Made by a program: the position numbers and the translations under genes. 64,000 bases of DNA from Melieria omissa. Lineage: Eukaryota; Arthropoda; Insecta; Diptera; Ulidiidae. The notes beneath the pieces were generated by a model. That model made no database searches and was not told the DNA's origin. It saw only the letters and a program-made list of their open reading frames with translations. Each line of letters starts with the position of its first letter. The first letter of the stretch is position 1. The stretch covers positions 66,368,577-66,432,576 of the forward strand of contig OZ020267.1 in NCBI GenBank assembly GCA_963971225.1. The letters are read 5' to 3'. Positions 36,384 to 50,200 of this stretch are shown one piece after another.

Positions 36384-37598
36384 CAGTCTTTCTAGCAGAA
36401 GCGTGATCGTTGTTACGTGGAAACTTTTTATCTGATTCGTTTCAAACAAACTGCATTTTATGCGTTTATAATATTTATTGTACGCAATATTATTAATAAC
36501 AGGTATAGTCACCGCCATTTGCTATTATGGCCTCAAATCTCCGACCCATACTTTGCGCTAAGTTCTGAACAAGTTGCCGAGGCAATCGACTCCAAATCAG
36601 CCGAATTTGTCTCGATAACGATTTTTCTGTCTATATAGTTTTCCTCTGAGTTTCTGCTTTACTATTCCGTACACATTTTCTATCGGGTTGGCATCAGGCG
36701 AGTATGAGGGCCAATCTAATACCTCTACCCCATTTTGCTGTTTCCACTCAGCACACATCGGCTGCGATGTTTGGGGTCGACGTCTTCTTGTATAATCCAA
36801 AAGAGTCCTTTTCTCCTGAACATCTTCGCAGCTGATGGTAATAAAGCTTTTTCATAAATTGTGTTCATCAAAACCGCGTTTAAGTTGGTGGTTATAACGA
36901 AAAGTCGCCAAAAACCTTTTTCTGAGAAACAGCCAAAATCATGGACCTTTACTGGGTCCTTAACAGTTCGTTGGATCAATCGGTTGTTAGCGGCACACCA
37001 AGATCCATTTATGCTACTATTTATCCAAAATTAGGATTCATCTGTGAATATTACAGGCAAGCCGATTTTGAACGTGTGATGATGAGAGCAACAGTTTTTT
37101 CAAAGAGCTCCGGTATTTAACGTCGTTAGATCTTAAACGCCCTCGAATTGCCTCTTTTGATATTTGAACACTACTTTTCTCTTAAACTGCTTTAGTTTTA
37201 CGCAACAATAAGCCCGGCTTTGTCGTAAGCAAATCAATGATTTTCTTGTCCTGTTTTGGAGAGTTATTTTTTCATGGAGCCACCCAGCCAAATCGTCGAC
37301 ATTTTTTGCTTCCATATACCGATTCGTCCACCTCGTTACGAATGACTTCGACTTCTTCATATATTTTTCTACAGCTAAATCCTCTAGGGTGTAGACAAAC
37401 TCATACGGTTTCAAGTGCCTCCTCGCACGTGGAACTCATCTTATTAAAACACCCTGTACTTTGTAATTGCTTCACGAAACTGACAATTTTTGCAGTGCGT
37501 ATTACAAAAATGATGAGGCTACTTAGGTGCATTCAAAATTTTTTGATAACGGTACTCTAGTGAAAAGTTGGTCGATCACGCTTCTACTGGACAGACTG
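36384..37598 (-). mobile_element. Tc1-like transposon, inactive
   Basis: A 1215-bp element has imperfect TIRs: CAGTCTTTCTAGCAGAAGCG on the left against CAGTCTGTCCAGTAGAAGCG on the right. They share GTGATCG next, and TA lies at 36382-36383 and 37599-37600. On the minus strand the N-terminal helix-turn-helix part lies at about 37130-37415. The first catalytic Asp is in PVIFTDES (about 37035-37060). GCFSEKGF and QEDVDPKHRS follow, then WPSYSPDANPIENVYG at about 36650-36700, which supplies the final Glu. Frameshifts and stops separate these, so no active protein can be made. The motif set is that of Tc1 (DD34E type). Confidence 0.88.
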
Positions 37599-38127
37599 TA
37601 GATATGCATTTGCTACACTCTTGTAAATATGCAACACTTAGAACCCATAGTTTGCACCGAATTACAAAACAGACAGCTGTTGGAAAGAGAAGAAAAAGAC
37701 GAAAAAGAAAACTAAAAACATAGAAAAAAAGGAAATAAAGAAATCAGAATTGAAAACGACAGTGAGAAGGGTACGAATAAAATAATTACTATCTAAAAGA
37801 AACTCTTTAAACACATAGAGGTTCAAGTAAATCATTGGCAGCTTTTTAGCAAAAACTATGCTACGAGTGCTGTGAATTTCGTAAGTTGCTACAAGTATTG
37901 CAAACTAAACAGAAAAAGATCTTTCACAGTTTATGGTAAATGTTTGATATTGCACAGATTTGCAATCTCAAATGCACAAGATTGTGAATTATATACAACT
38001 AACTTTGTATAATTTATAAGAGTTTAATATCATTGACTGAAAAATATTATTAATCTTAACTTACTTATATTTTTAATAAAGCTCGCTGTTCGTTAATTAT
38101 TACCACTTTCTCCATTTGTTCTTTCAG

Positions 38128-38241
38128 GCACACACGCACTACCACACCCACATCCACCACGCAACAGTGAACTCAAACCATGGGCACCGGTCATTACTTT
38201 TGGGTGATATTCTACTTTGCCAGTTTATGTAGTGCATCACT
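38128..38241 (+). CDS. GluClalpha: GluClalpha first coding exon (signal peptide)
   Basis: The acceptor TTCTTTCAG ends at 38127 and the donor GTAAGT starts at 38242. The exon carries 52 nt of 5'UTR and then the ATG at 38180, preceded by CAAACC, a good insect start context. It encodes residues 1-20 plus two bases of codon 21. [20 protein letters not shown] is a typical secretory signal with a hydrophobic core. Having an acceptor, it is not the first exon of the mRNA. Confidence 0.95.
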
Positions 38242-41200
38242 GTAAGTACCCGCTGAATGTTGTGTTAGCTTTCGTTTGAGTTGTGTTCGTCTGTAGTTCG
38301 AGATTTTTATTTGGAAAACACTTGGCTTTCGTTATGAAAAGTATTTGCGATAATTAAATGCAAGTGTGTAGATTTAACTTTAGCTTTATTAGTGTGTTCA
38401 AAAACAAAAAAAACCATCCCAACAACACAAAATTGTCATTGCATCAAAATATAAAAACTGCAAATATATTAAACACTGAGAAAAAATTGGCATTGGCAAT
38501 GACAATTTGAATGTCACACCTTAGATTTATTGAAACGAATAATCGCTGAGACCATGCAAAGTTCAAAAATTAAATTTTTTTAATTTTTGTCGGAGCATAA
38601 ATTTTGGAATTATTTGCAAACGCAAAGCATATCTGAGAGCGCTGAACATGTGCGACACATACCGCGCAGACGCGGGTATGCGGGCCACAATCCGTGCACA
38701 CAATGTCCAAATGGCAGATACGCTTTTGCTTACAGCTATGATAAGTGCGGCAGTATAATGACAAAAACTGAACATATACATCGATATGTACATATAAACA
38801 TGCACACAATGCTCGCGGCCATGTGCGGTCGTCTGTGCGCGACTGAAACGACAAAATGATTTGCTTGACAGCTGGCATTGGCCGGCATTGTCCGAAACGT
38901 TATCGCTTAGGCCAGTCGAAGTGACGAGTGCAAGCTTCAAATTGCTTAACTGAATTTTTCTAATTTCCACTTTGTATATACGAATTGGTGTTTTGTCCAA
39001 ACTACAAATTGCTCACACTGAATTTGAACTGAAACTAAAACCATTTATTATACGTACGTACATATCATAATTTCAGAGCTAATAATGCCAAAATAAATTT
39101 CCGAGAAAAGGAGAAAAAAGTCTTAGATCAAATTTTAGGTGCAGGAAAATATGACGCCCGAATACGTCCATCCGGCATTAATGGAACGGGTAAGAGACAC
39201 ACATTTAACATTCACTTTAACGCTTAACTATCTATGTATGTATGTATGTATACATGCGTGTAGGTATGTCCGGGCGCAATGCCGTACTAACCGCTGAAGC
39301 TATTTTACATTTATTTATGATATTTTATTGCTGACTATTCTTATTGATGATTTCCTACGTAACGCCAAATCTAGTATGTATGAAGTTGTGTAGCGCTATT
39401 CTGCTCATGCAGGCATTGTTTGAATTGGTAAAAGTACAGTTGCAAAGAAATACGCATCTACATAAATCACTTGACTAGCTTAAGGTACAATTTACATTTA
39501 TTTTATTTTCAATTTGATTTGTTGCATTTGTTTCACGTACTCAAATACTGATGAGTTTAAGTAACGCAGTCAAAAGTAGTGAGAAATATTGAAATAAAAT
39601 CAAAATCATGTCAACTAGTGTTGGCACAACCAGCAGTGATCCGCTTAGTCTATGCTTCATTCACATTTCTAACCATTCAACATGCGAGAATTACCCACAC
39701 CGCTTTACCCTCTTTTCTTATGCCATCACATAATATATTTTCTTTACCATGCTTCTGACTATTATCGGTTACTGCGCTAATTGGCCAACTGCAACCACTA
39801 CCGTCTCACCTAAGCTTAAGTATACTAATGCGTATGGCTCAGTTCAACTGTAGAGCTAAACGTATTCTTACACTCTAGACTACATAGAAACTTAAACTAA
39901 ACTTAAACCAACCAACCAACCAACAGCCAACTAATTTAATCTTGTGTACCTTTGTATGTATTTGTATAATCACAATTTACCGAAAATATCCATTCAAAAC
40001 GTATACCAAACAAACATTTAACACACTGTACCAAACAGATGGCCCCGCTATAGTCAGAATCAATCTTTTCGTACGCAGTATTATGACGATTAGTGACATT
40101 AAAATGGTAAGTGCCCGCAGGTTGTCACATCTGCACACCAATGCATTAACGACTAATCCGTAAACGCTAACACTTCAATTCACCAAAGCTACCACTTCAA
40201 ATTCGACTCAAATGAAATCAAATCCGATCTGTTCAACTCCACCACATACAATCAAGTAGTCAATCAATCAAAAACCAATTCGAATTGAAATTTATAAAAT
40301 CCTCAAACAAAATTTCATAAATCCTCAACAAAATTCTAGCGAATAATTTTCAAGTATTTGCAATTATTTTCCAATTGAACTTAGTGAACACCGAAACTGT
40401 TTGTCTTGAATCGCCAACTAAATAGCGTTGAGCATAACTTTATAATCGCAAATTGCCTTAGTTTGCATTCGTATTGAGTAAACCAATTACAAATAATAAT
40501 TAATTAACCAAATAACTATTTACACATGTAATCACCTTAGTCATATATGCTCATCTACTATATACATCCGACTTGTTTGCTCCATGCCGCAACTGCAAGC
40601 CCGCAAATTTTTGACTTTTTGACCCCCATCCAAGCTAGCGAAAATATCAGTAAAACTCCATAACAGCAAACAACTAAAGCTCATCAAAATTCATACTAAA
40701 TATTTACCACCCAACAATTTTAAATTCATTCGGCATTCCATCGTTACTTACGATATACTCGAACCTACATGAATTACTTAGTGAATTATTTCTAGACGTG
40801 TCATTTAGTTTCACATATTGTAATTTGGCACAAGCAAAAACCTATTCATAAAAACATTGAAATTCGTCAACAATTTGGTATCGACGGAAATTAGTTTGTT
40901 GACAAAGTCCTTAAATGAAATCGAGTATTGAGTGTTTAGTCTGAATCCTAACATTTCTATAACCACGGGAGTTTGGTGAGCTAGAGCTTACAGCTTTTCA
41001 TTTAACATATTTCCAGAAGTTCTATGGTCTTGTTCTATCACTTCAAGGTTCAAGGAGTAGGTTACTTAAAGTCTCAGGCTACCGGGTCGAGGAATCGGGG
41101 ATTGATGAATTTAAAAGCCACTCTTGTTGTTGCACTTGGCTAGTCATAAGAATCCTCTGCCAGATTTGGACCTGGCTGGCACCACTTGTCTACGGATCCA

Positions 41201-44200
41201 TTCGTCTCTATTCGTGGCTCTACATGATGGGTATCAAACTACTGATGTACCAACCCAAGGTTGAAGTCAGGGAAATAAAATGACGCTCCAATCATTGGTT
41301 CACAGAAGAAGTTGACACACAATTTGGGTAAAGCAAGGAAAAAGAGGCAGTCGCTGTAGCAGTTGGTTAGTGCGTTGGACAACGACAGGTTCAAATACTG
41401 CCTGTAATAACACCTAAAAAAAACAAATGACGGGAAACTCGTTTTCTCTTTCGGTGGCTGTCCTCTCATCTGGAAATGGCAAACTTCTGAGAGTAAAAAT
41501 TGCCTATGAAAAAGCTCCCAACCTGCCGTTCGGAACCGGCATAAAACTGTAGGTCCCTTCCACCCGCGTACAAAATTCACAAATAGAACAAATAGAACAA
41601 ATTATGCAATACTTTTGGAAGATCCTTCCCCAAGAGCCAGAGCTGTATACTTCACAGACTTGTCTTGCCGTTTATATAATCCCGTTATTTAGCATTCCCA
41701 TACAATTATGAAGAGTGTAGGTGCCTTCCAATGATTCAATAAACCTAGACTTTTATGTTTTGAATCAGACTTTTTTCAGTCTTCATCTTTAAACGCGCCA
41801 ATACGATTTCATTTGAAAGGACTTTATCCGTTAAGCTGTCATTCAAAATTCTATTCATTCCACTCAGCTCAACTCTCATTGCAATATTTAAATTCTCATA
41901 AATTCAAGTTTTTTTGAAGATCTAGTATTATGTACTTTATATTTACAAACATTTAATTGTTACTGTTTGAGATTTTGCAATGATATGACCTATTTTATTT
42001 ATTTACTATTTGAGAAAAACCAAATAAAATACAAATAAAAAAAAACTCATAATTTCTTAGATTATATTCCATATGAAATGTATTTGAAGTGTACTTTCGA
42101 ACGCCAACTTGTATCCTCCAACCCGAAAAGTTGCAGCAATTGCAGCTCTGTGTTTGTGCTCCAACAACGAGTTCCTCTCTCTTTCTCTCTGTAACTGTCT
42201 TCGTATTAAGTTAATTACCTACAACGAAACCAATTGGCACAAGCTTTTCTACGTTGACGTTATTTTGCCACTTACGAAAAAGTCTTAACGAGTTTTTTTA
42301 ATAGTTATATTTAATTAAGAACATTTAGTTGTCATTTGTCTTTGTTAATTCTGTTTTTATGGCTTTATGCGTTGTCCTCAGTTCAAGGAAAGTATAACCT
42401 GAGTTTTTTATGTTAATCGGCAATAAGTAAACAACGTTGTCCAAGGACAGATGGCAGCAAACATAAGAAATCGCAACGTTAAGGACGAAAAGCGAAACCT
42501 GCTTCTAATTTTTAGCAATGTTGAATAATCCTTTTCGAACCCGAGCAAATTTCGAGAAAAGAAAAGCATGTGTTAATTTTCAACTCTTGAACTCGCTCAT
42601 CACACGTTAGAGACGTCCTCGTTCAACAACACACAGTGCCCGCCGGACTAATCCGAATTCAATTTTGATTTTGGCTTTTTTCAAATTGATTTCTTTTGTC
42701 TGCCCCATCCAACCCACCGGGCAGCTCCATGCGCTGCTGCCACTTTATGCTTTTGTATGCGCTCCTGATTTTTGTCTTTCGATTATCACTTTCTTTTGTA
42801 CGTTGAGCTCTAGTTTCGTGTGCTTTTTCATGCCATCAAAGTGTACGCTCAGGTATTCCAGCCAAGCGGCCGGCAAGAACGAAGGCCAGCAGCTGACTAG
42901 TTTTATCTATTGTAATTTATCGTAATCTTATGTATCTTAGGCTAAGTTTATGCGGTAAGAGCAATTATGAATATTAAAACTCTATTTCAGAAAGTGTTTG
43001 AAAACCAAATTGAAACGTTCCCTAAACCGTAAATCAGAGTTTAAAGCGAGCACCACAAATGACACTCCGCGCCGTAGCCATGTCAGATGTTCGATAGATT
43101 TAGCAGAAGCAATAAACAATAACAACCAATTGAAATTGACATTTCTTTACATTCATTTTTTAGCGACAATTATTTTGAGTTCAAAATTAAAAGAAAAAAA
43201 CCAAATGTAGTAGGCATTCAAAAACATGAAAACAACAAAAAATTAAACTCTAACTAACAACCACTAACAAATACCATTGAATCTGAATCAATTTGTTTAC
43301 TCTGTACGATATTTCTTCATATGTGTATTATACAGATGGTCCCGCTGTTGTGCGTGTCAACATTTTCGTAAGAAGTATATCTAAAATCGATGATGTTACC
43401 ATGGTAAGTGCGCGTTAGGATAATGTATCCGATCAAACAAACAAACAATCAAACCAACAGACAATCCATGTCCCGTGTGTAGATGAAATGTGTAGCGAAC
43501 AACAGCGAAACCCAGGAGTCGATACATTATCCGCGTTGCGAAATAGCAGGAACCTTTCTGTACAGTCCAAATTCGGGCATCAAATGCCGCAACTGTGCGC
43601 TACGTGTGAACTTTTGCGCTGACTCTGAAGTAATTTTCATTGAAAAAACACCCAAAGTCAGCCTCATTCTCAGTTTCCCTTTGGTCTACTTTTGCTTCTG
43701 AGTTACGCTCTAACCCAGCTACTCCATTCAAGGTCGGCCCACTCAATGCAACAGCGAGTGATGTCTTTCTACTCGACTCGCCACACTGCCTGATTGTTGT
43801 AAATACTTGATATATATTTCTTACAAAGTATACATGTAATGTACTTCCTTAACGCCATCGTCAGCTTCGAAACAATGAATGACGATATTTTCTCTTTCAA
43901 CTCTATCTTACTTGAGTCTACTACAACACACCAATTAACCAACCAACAATAACAAATCGTACGAGTAGTCTGCATACAATTAAATCGAATAACTTTAAAC
44001 AATAACAACAACAGCATATAATTTCAACGGTGAAAATATTGTCAAAAGAACAAAAAAAAAGTAAAACGAACAACAAACGATTCGAGTCCGTACAAACAAA
44101 CAAGAAACTTTGATGTGTACAAGAAACTGCGATTTATTATTATCATCATTATTACTATTATGATTATTATTATTAATATTATGATTATCATTTATATAAT

Positions 44201-47200
44201 AATTTAGTGTTATGATTATACACCGAGTCTTATGATAATGAATAATACTAATAAACTAACAACATACCTATTACTTGTTTGAATATTGATGTTTTTGACG
44301 TAAACAGCGAAAATGTTCCTTTCGAGTTATTCGTTTAGTTCTTTAATTGGCACTAATTTTTAAGTTTCTTTAAACCGATTGGTTTTTGATTTTTTCAAAG
44401 CAGTGAGCATTACTCGTACTATGAGGAACTATTGCCAGTGTATCAGTGTATGTAATCTGAGTGAGCTGTATGAGATGCATTTCTCATAAATAAAAATGTA
44501 GTAATCTGAAATGTTTTGAGATGTTGTGTTGGGGACAAGACTTACAGTATTAATTGAAGTAAGTTTCCCAACACACAGGCCTAGAGATTATCTAGTTTTT
44601 AAAAACCTTTTAAGTTTTTGCTTCCTGCAGATTAGGTTGAGTTACTTCTGATGCGAGGCACTTTTACCCATAAAGAGTGCCCTCTGAGAGTAGGACGAGG
44701 ACATACATACATTTTTATTAGTGGTGTTCCTATCAGATATCAATGTATTGTCTCTGCTGAACCATTTGTTCCACCAAATGAGTTCTGAGGGTTAGATGTG
44801 CGAGGACGCGTGACCGGAAATACTTGAATCGCGTCAATTGTGGCGCTCGATATCGTCGTAGAAGTAGTAAATATATTCCACCCTTTCTTTATTGTGACAT
44901 CTTTGCCATCTTTGGTGCAATAGCACAGGGTATAGTGATAGCTCCTTTACTGCAGAGTTGTAAAATGTATAAAAGGTCCTATGTGAAGTAAAAAAATGTA
45001 GGGGCTGAACTTGAAATTGTTCTAAATTAATTTTAATTGCTCGTTATTGTATTCATCTAGTCCACTGAGGGAGCGGGGTACTATTGTCCATTTTTGTAAC
45101 GACTCAAAGTGCCTCAATGGATTCATTACATGAATGGATCAAATAGATTCTCTCTAAACGCATTCATAACCTGCCTATCGAAATACTGTTTTATTGAAAT
45201 CTGTCCTATTGAAATACTCAATGCAACTAATCAGATTACCAATTTGCTGCACAGTGGTTATCAGAAAATTCTTCTCTTACAAAAATGTTGTTTTTTATAT
45301 TGATAAACCTGCTTAAGTACGGATAATGTTGTTTTAATTTCAATAATTTAAATAATTTCGCATATTTTCCAAAATATTTCTGATTTTGCGTTAATTTTTT
45401 AAACAAAAATTGTAAAATAATCTTTTGGAAATTTCTCAACACAGTTTGACATTGTTATTAACGAATTCAGATTAATGTAAAATGTCTTTTGGATCTCTTT
45501 TCTCGCTCTCTATAACTCTCTCCCTCTTTCTCTTAACTGTCTGCTTCTATTTTGCTCCAACATCCCCTATATTTAAAAGAAAATGTATCTACTTACTTAC
45601 AATTTAATGTATTTATTTCAACTGAAATCAGCGAAAATATCATTTGTTTAAACAAAAAATATCTAATATTACAATAATTATATAACATTTCAAGAATTTG
45701 AATAATCGAAAATATTTAAGGATAGATGTCCAAGATGTCAAGATTTTAACATATTTTACTTTTACCCCATTTATTTTATTATTATTCTCCAAGTTGCCGG
45801 AATTGTTTCTCTTTTTTAATTAAACGTCTTCGAAACAAATATTTTGGTTATATTCTTTATTTTGAACATCAGTACAACAAAAAGTGTTTTGTATGCTTTA
45901 GGCGTAACCTTTTGTTTTGTACCTTTTCCATCTATTGAATATTAATGCCAATCGATGTTCCTTGCAATTAGTAAAAGAATTGTTTTCTACAATCTATTGT
46001 TTTCTGTCCTTTTTGTAATGGTTTTTGTTTCAGTTTTCATTTCAAAGTTTAGTTAGTTAAAGGTATTAGTTGGAAAATAACCGATACATATATTTTTATG
46101 CCTTCCACGAAGCTGTGACAGCAATCAAATCACAACAATAACAATTTCAATAGAATGAAAGAAATGAAAAAGATTTGAAAGGCAACACAATCGAATCGAC
46201 AATCGAAATGTTGAATTGATGACACTCAGAATTGAAAATGTGTGGCATGCATTTTTCAATAATAATTTTTGCGCATTATTTTGAGCATTCATACAGACGA
46301 CGAAAGTAATCGCCGAGTTCCCAACAATATGCAGAAAAATTCATTACTTTTTGTTTTATGTGCACCGATTCTCCGTTTTTGTTATATTGCATTGTGCTGA
46401 TTTGTTTTGGGCTTCAGTTTCCTTTGTTCAATGAGATCCATACAGACATTTTTGGTGACATCTTACGTTGAGGCGTTTATTATTAGTTTTTCTTCTTATT
46501 CTACAATGATTTGAGTGCGTTCATTTCACATTCATTGCGTTCATAATTTCATCACTTTGTAACAAAGAAAGAAAGAAAAAACCAAAAATGGATATGTTTA
46601 CATTTTACGAGACAATTAGCGTTAATATATTTAAGGATATGTTTACATTTTACGAGACAATTAGCCTTAATATATTTATAAGAGAATAAAGGCTTGAATA
46701 TTATGAAAGTCTGGACTAAAAATTAGGCTAAGTGTAGATAAGCGTAAGTCTAGTTTGTAAGCTTAAGTATGATAACGTTCATCAAAACGTTTGTATAACT
46801 GTAGAGCTGTGAGACATGTCTGCAAATAAGCGCGCCACTTAATTTTTAATCTTGAGTGTCTAGCAACCAGAAGGCGATAATCGCTTTTATTAAACGACGA
46901 TTAATTTCAAAATATTCAAACGTAAGCTGTAAAGTCTTGAAGTAGCGAAAATAGGCATTAAATATTGAATGAAGTTTCACGTTTTTACTCACGCTGACTA
47001 CAATGAATACCGTACCACATCTGGGTTTCTAATGCAGTTTGGTATAGATCGAATTTTAATCCTTTCAAGACCAATGCAACGATGTGTGTATTTCATCGGA
47101 ACTTCTTACCACCTTACCCACATTACCAGCATTGATGGTAGCACAAATACATAAATAATATCAATTCCCAGGATTTTAAAATTGATCTTGAAAGGGATAA

Positions 47201-50200
47201 AACCAAATGGCGCACTTATTTGCATGATAAGTGTTTTTTTCTTGTGTACTACGCACACAAACTTTGAGTGTTTTGAAAGTACTTAAGTTACTTATTTTGA
47301 GTTCAACTTGCCAACCAAAACATCAAACCAACAAAAGCAGCATTGTTTGTTTTTGTTTATGTCTATAAATTATACCATAACATTGTTTGAGTAACAAAAT
47401 TTCAACTAAATGGATACATCCAAATGTGTGATATTTTAGAAAATTTGCCTACCTATGTCTATGTCAACATGTTCCTACGGTCAATCTCAAAAATCGACGA
47501 TTACAAAATGGTGAGTTGCGAAATATTTAAGCACAACAAAAGCATTAAGTCAATAAAATCACAAGCAATCAATTTTAAGACACACAACAACAACCAACCA
47601 ACAAATTCGCATTTTCCAAACGACTGTTAAATGTAACAAATAAATCGAAACTACTTGTCTAATAATATCGAAACAATTGATTTTGCGCCCCAACAGAGCT
47701 TAAACACCACTGCAGCATACAAATTTTCGCTTTCCTCAAATTTAGCCAAAGTTGTATATAAAACATGTTGTAAATGTGTTCAACACTGACCAATCACGGC
47801 TAAGGTCCCCCCATCGCTTTCTATGCAAAAAAACTCATTCGAATTTTCGCCATCTTGCATTTGATGGACCGTAAATCCGTATACCAAAAAAATTCAGAGT
47901 GCTAATGTCTACCGAAAAAATCGGCCCACGATTCGATCTAACACTCTCCAGTATCCTCCAGCATCCTTAGAATTGCGCGAGACTATTAATGACTCGTTTT
48001 GCACTAACAAACTGTCATATTCAGTGTGAAATGTAGGCAGTCACCCGTCTGAGCGGGCAGTTAGAACGTTCTACACTCAGGCTTCAAATATTTTGCCGTT
48101 CGAGTAAAGCGCCTGTTTACGATACTCGCCCCTCTCCCCCCTTGTTTGACAGTATGTATTGCGCTCGTGTGCTCACGCAACTCCACGCACCTCCCGCATT
48201 GTCAGTGCGTGTTGGTCTCTGCCTTGCCACCTGTTTTCATACTGAACTGCATACTTCAAATGTAAATTTACAACAATAATAACAACAACAAGTGCTTTTG
48301 TGTTATTTTCCCCCATATAATTTTATAAATATGTTTCTTATCATAATCGTAAATATATATACGAATATATATGTATATGAAAATAAACGATATCAGTGTA
48401 TTTGTATCATAAATATGAATATTTAATGTAAAATGACAGTGTGTTTTCATTCAATATTACCAACAAGCAATCATTTTTGGGTTAAGATCTTTGTTTTTCG
48501 TTCTTCAATAAATTGACTTTTTTCTTCTAAACTTGACTACTTTACATACTTACTGTAAGTGCTTGTTATTTTCGATATCCAAAACAAAAACCAAACAAAA
48601 GAGAAAATTGTGTCTATTGCGTCTATTGCCACATACCCGCAACTTCATATGCTCCCCTTTTGTTTTCACTTTACTATACGATATCGTAATAAATACACTT
48701 ACATACAAACGTGCGTATTTTTCTCTCTTTTTACTGCTAATCATGTGTAATCTGTTGGAAAATCTCGATTGTTCAGTTCAATTTATCCATGAGTTTTCTT
48801 CTTTTCACCTCAATTCACTGTCTTTTTTGTGTCTTCTTTTCGTTGCTCAAAATGTGCGCTAAAGAGTCAAAACATTCACTAAGACGTGTGTACGTTAAAA
48901 AATTTTATTATTTCTTTCTTCAATTGTTTACACCACCACTCGTGCTGACTGGTTTCCACTAATATAGATAATGATTTTGTGTCTTATTCATCACCGGCTT
49001 TTGCTTTCTCACTCTTACACTTGATCTAACCCACTCTTTAGTTTAACCTCAACGTTTTCGTCCCAGCCCCACTTTACTCACAAGTTTTCGAATTGGCTTT
49101 CTAACCTTTGTTTTCAGTTGTTCCAGTTTTAGTGATAGTGGATGAACCTTCAAGATGGGCTAACCAATAACAACTCAATTGATTTGAATCGAATGTAATA
49201 TGGGGAAAGTTTAGCTCATAAGTTACGTATGCATAGAATAAAATACAAAGTACTTAAGTTTGTACTAAGGATTCATTTTATAGACGCTTTTATATAAGCT
49301 GTGGGGGACCTGTGCAAATTTACATAAAGTTTAGTTCAAGCAATTCCCTTTTACAAACAGATTTCATTTCTCTATATAAACCATAGATCTGGCACGAGCA
49401 ATAGTAGACTTCGTGTTTCATGTACGTATCAAACAGATGGAATTTGTTGCATCACATAGGCCTAAGACTGTCTCATACGGAGGCAGTCACGGTAACCTAA
49501 ATACCTGCCTAAGGCTTAGTAACATTGCAATGGCGCATCCCTTGTGAAACGTATTCATTATGGTTGCAATTCACATTCAATTCAAACTTCAAGACGATAC
49601 TCAATCACTTAATTAAATTCAAATAATTCAATGAAGCAATCGCACATATTAAAAAAAAAAATATAGCATATATGAAACAAAACCAAACAAATAAGCAATA
49701 GTAAGGAGTGAACCAGACAAATTTTAGAATTTTTACGCATCCAGCATACGAAAATGCCAAGAGTTAGGAGGCTGGTATTTGCGAGTGAAAGTATCTATAA
49801 TTATTGCAGTATCTTGCTATATTAGTCAACTGCATCTTGGATCTACTTTAGTCAACATGTCCAGCCCGCAAAAGTGCTGCCACAAATTAATACTGGACTT
49901 TACTTGACTGATAAGACGAAGTCTAGACTAAGCATTGCAAGAGAAAGCAAAGCGAGCGTAGCGATAGTTTATAATGTTATAAACAACTACAACGCGGGAA
50001 ACTCCATCTACAGAGCCGAAGAATCAGGCAGAAAAAAGAGTCCAAGTAACCAAGAAGTGCTGAAGAGGGTTGTTAGCACATATCGGAATAACCCCACGAG
50101 GTCGACTTGAGATGTTGCAGCTGCATCAGACACATCGCAATCAACTGCGATATAAGCGATATAAGCGAAGTCAACGATTAAGGACCTACAAACCGGTCGG

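Noticed and set aside
38563..39000. 145-codon minus-strand open frame in intron 1
   Set aside because: No family resemblance; two frames overlap in the same place and it lies wholly within a GluClalpha intron.
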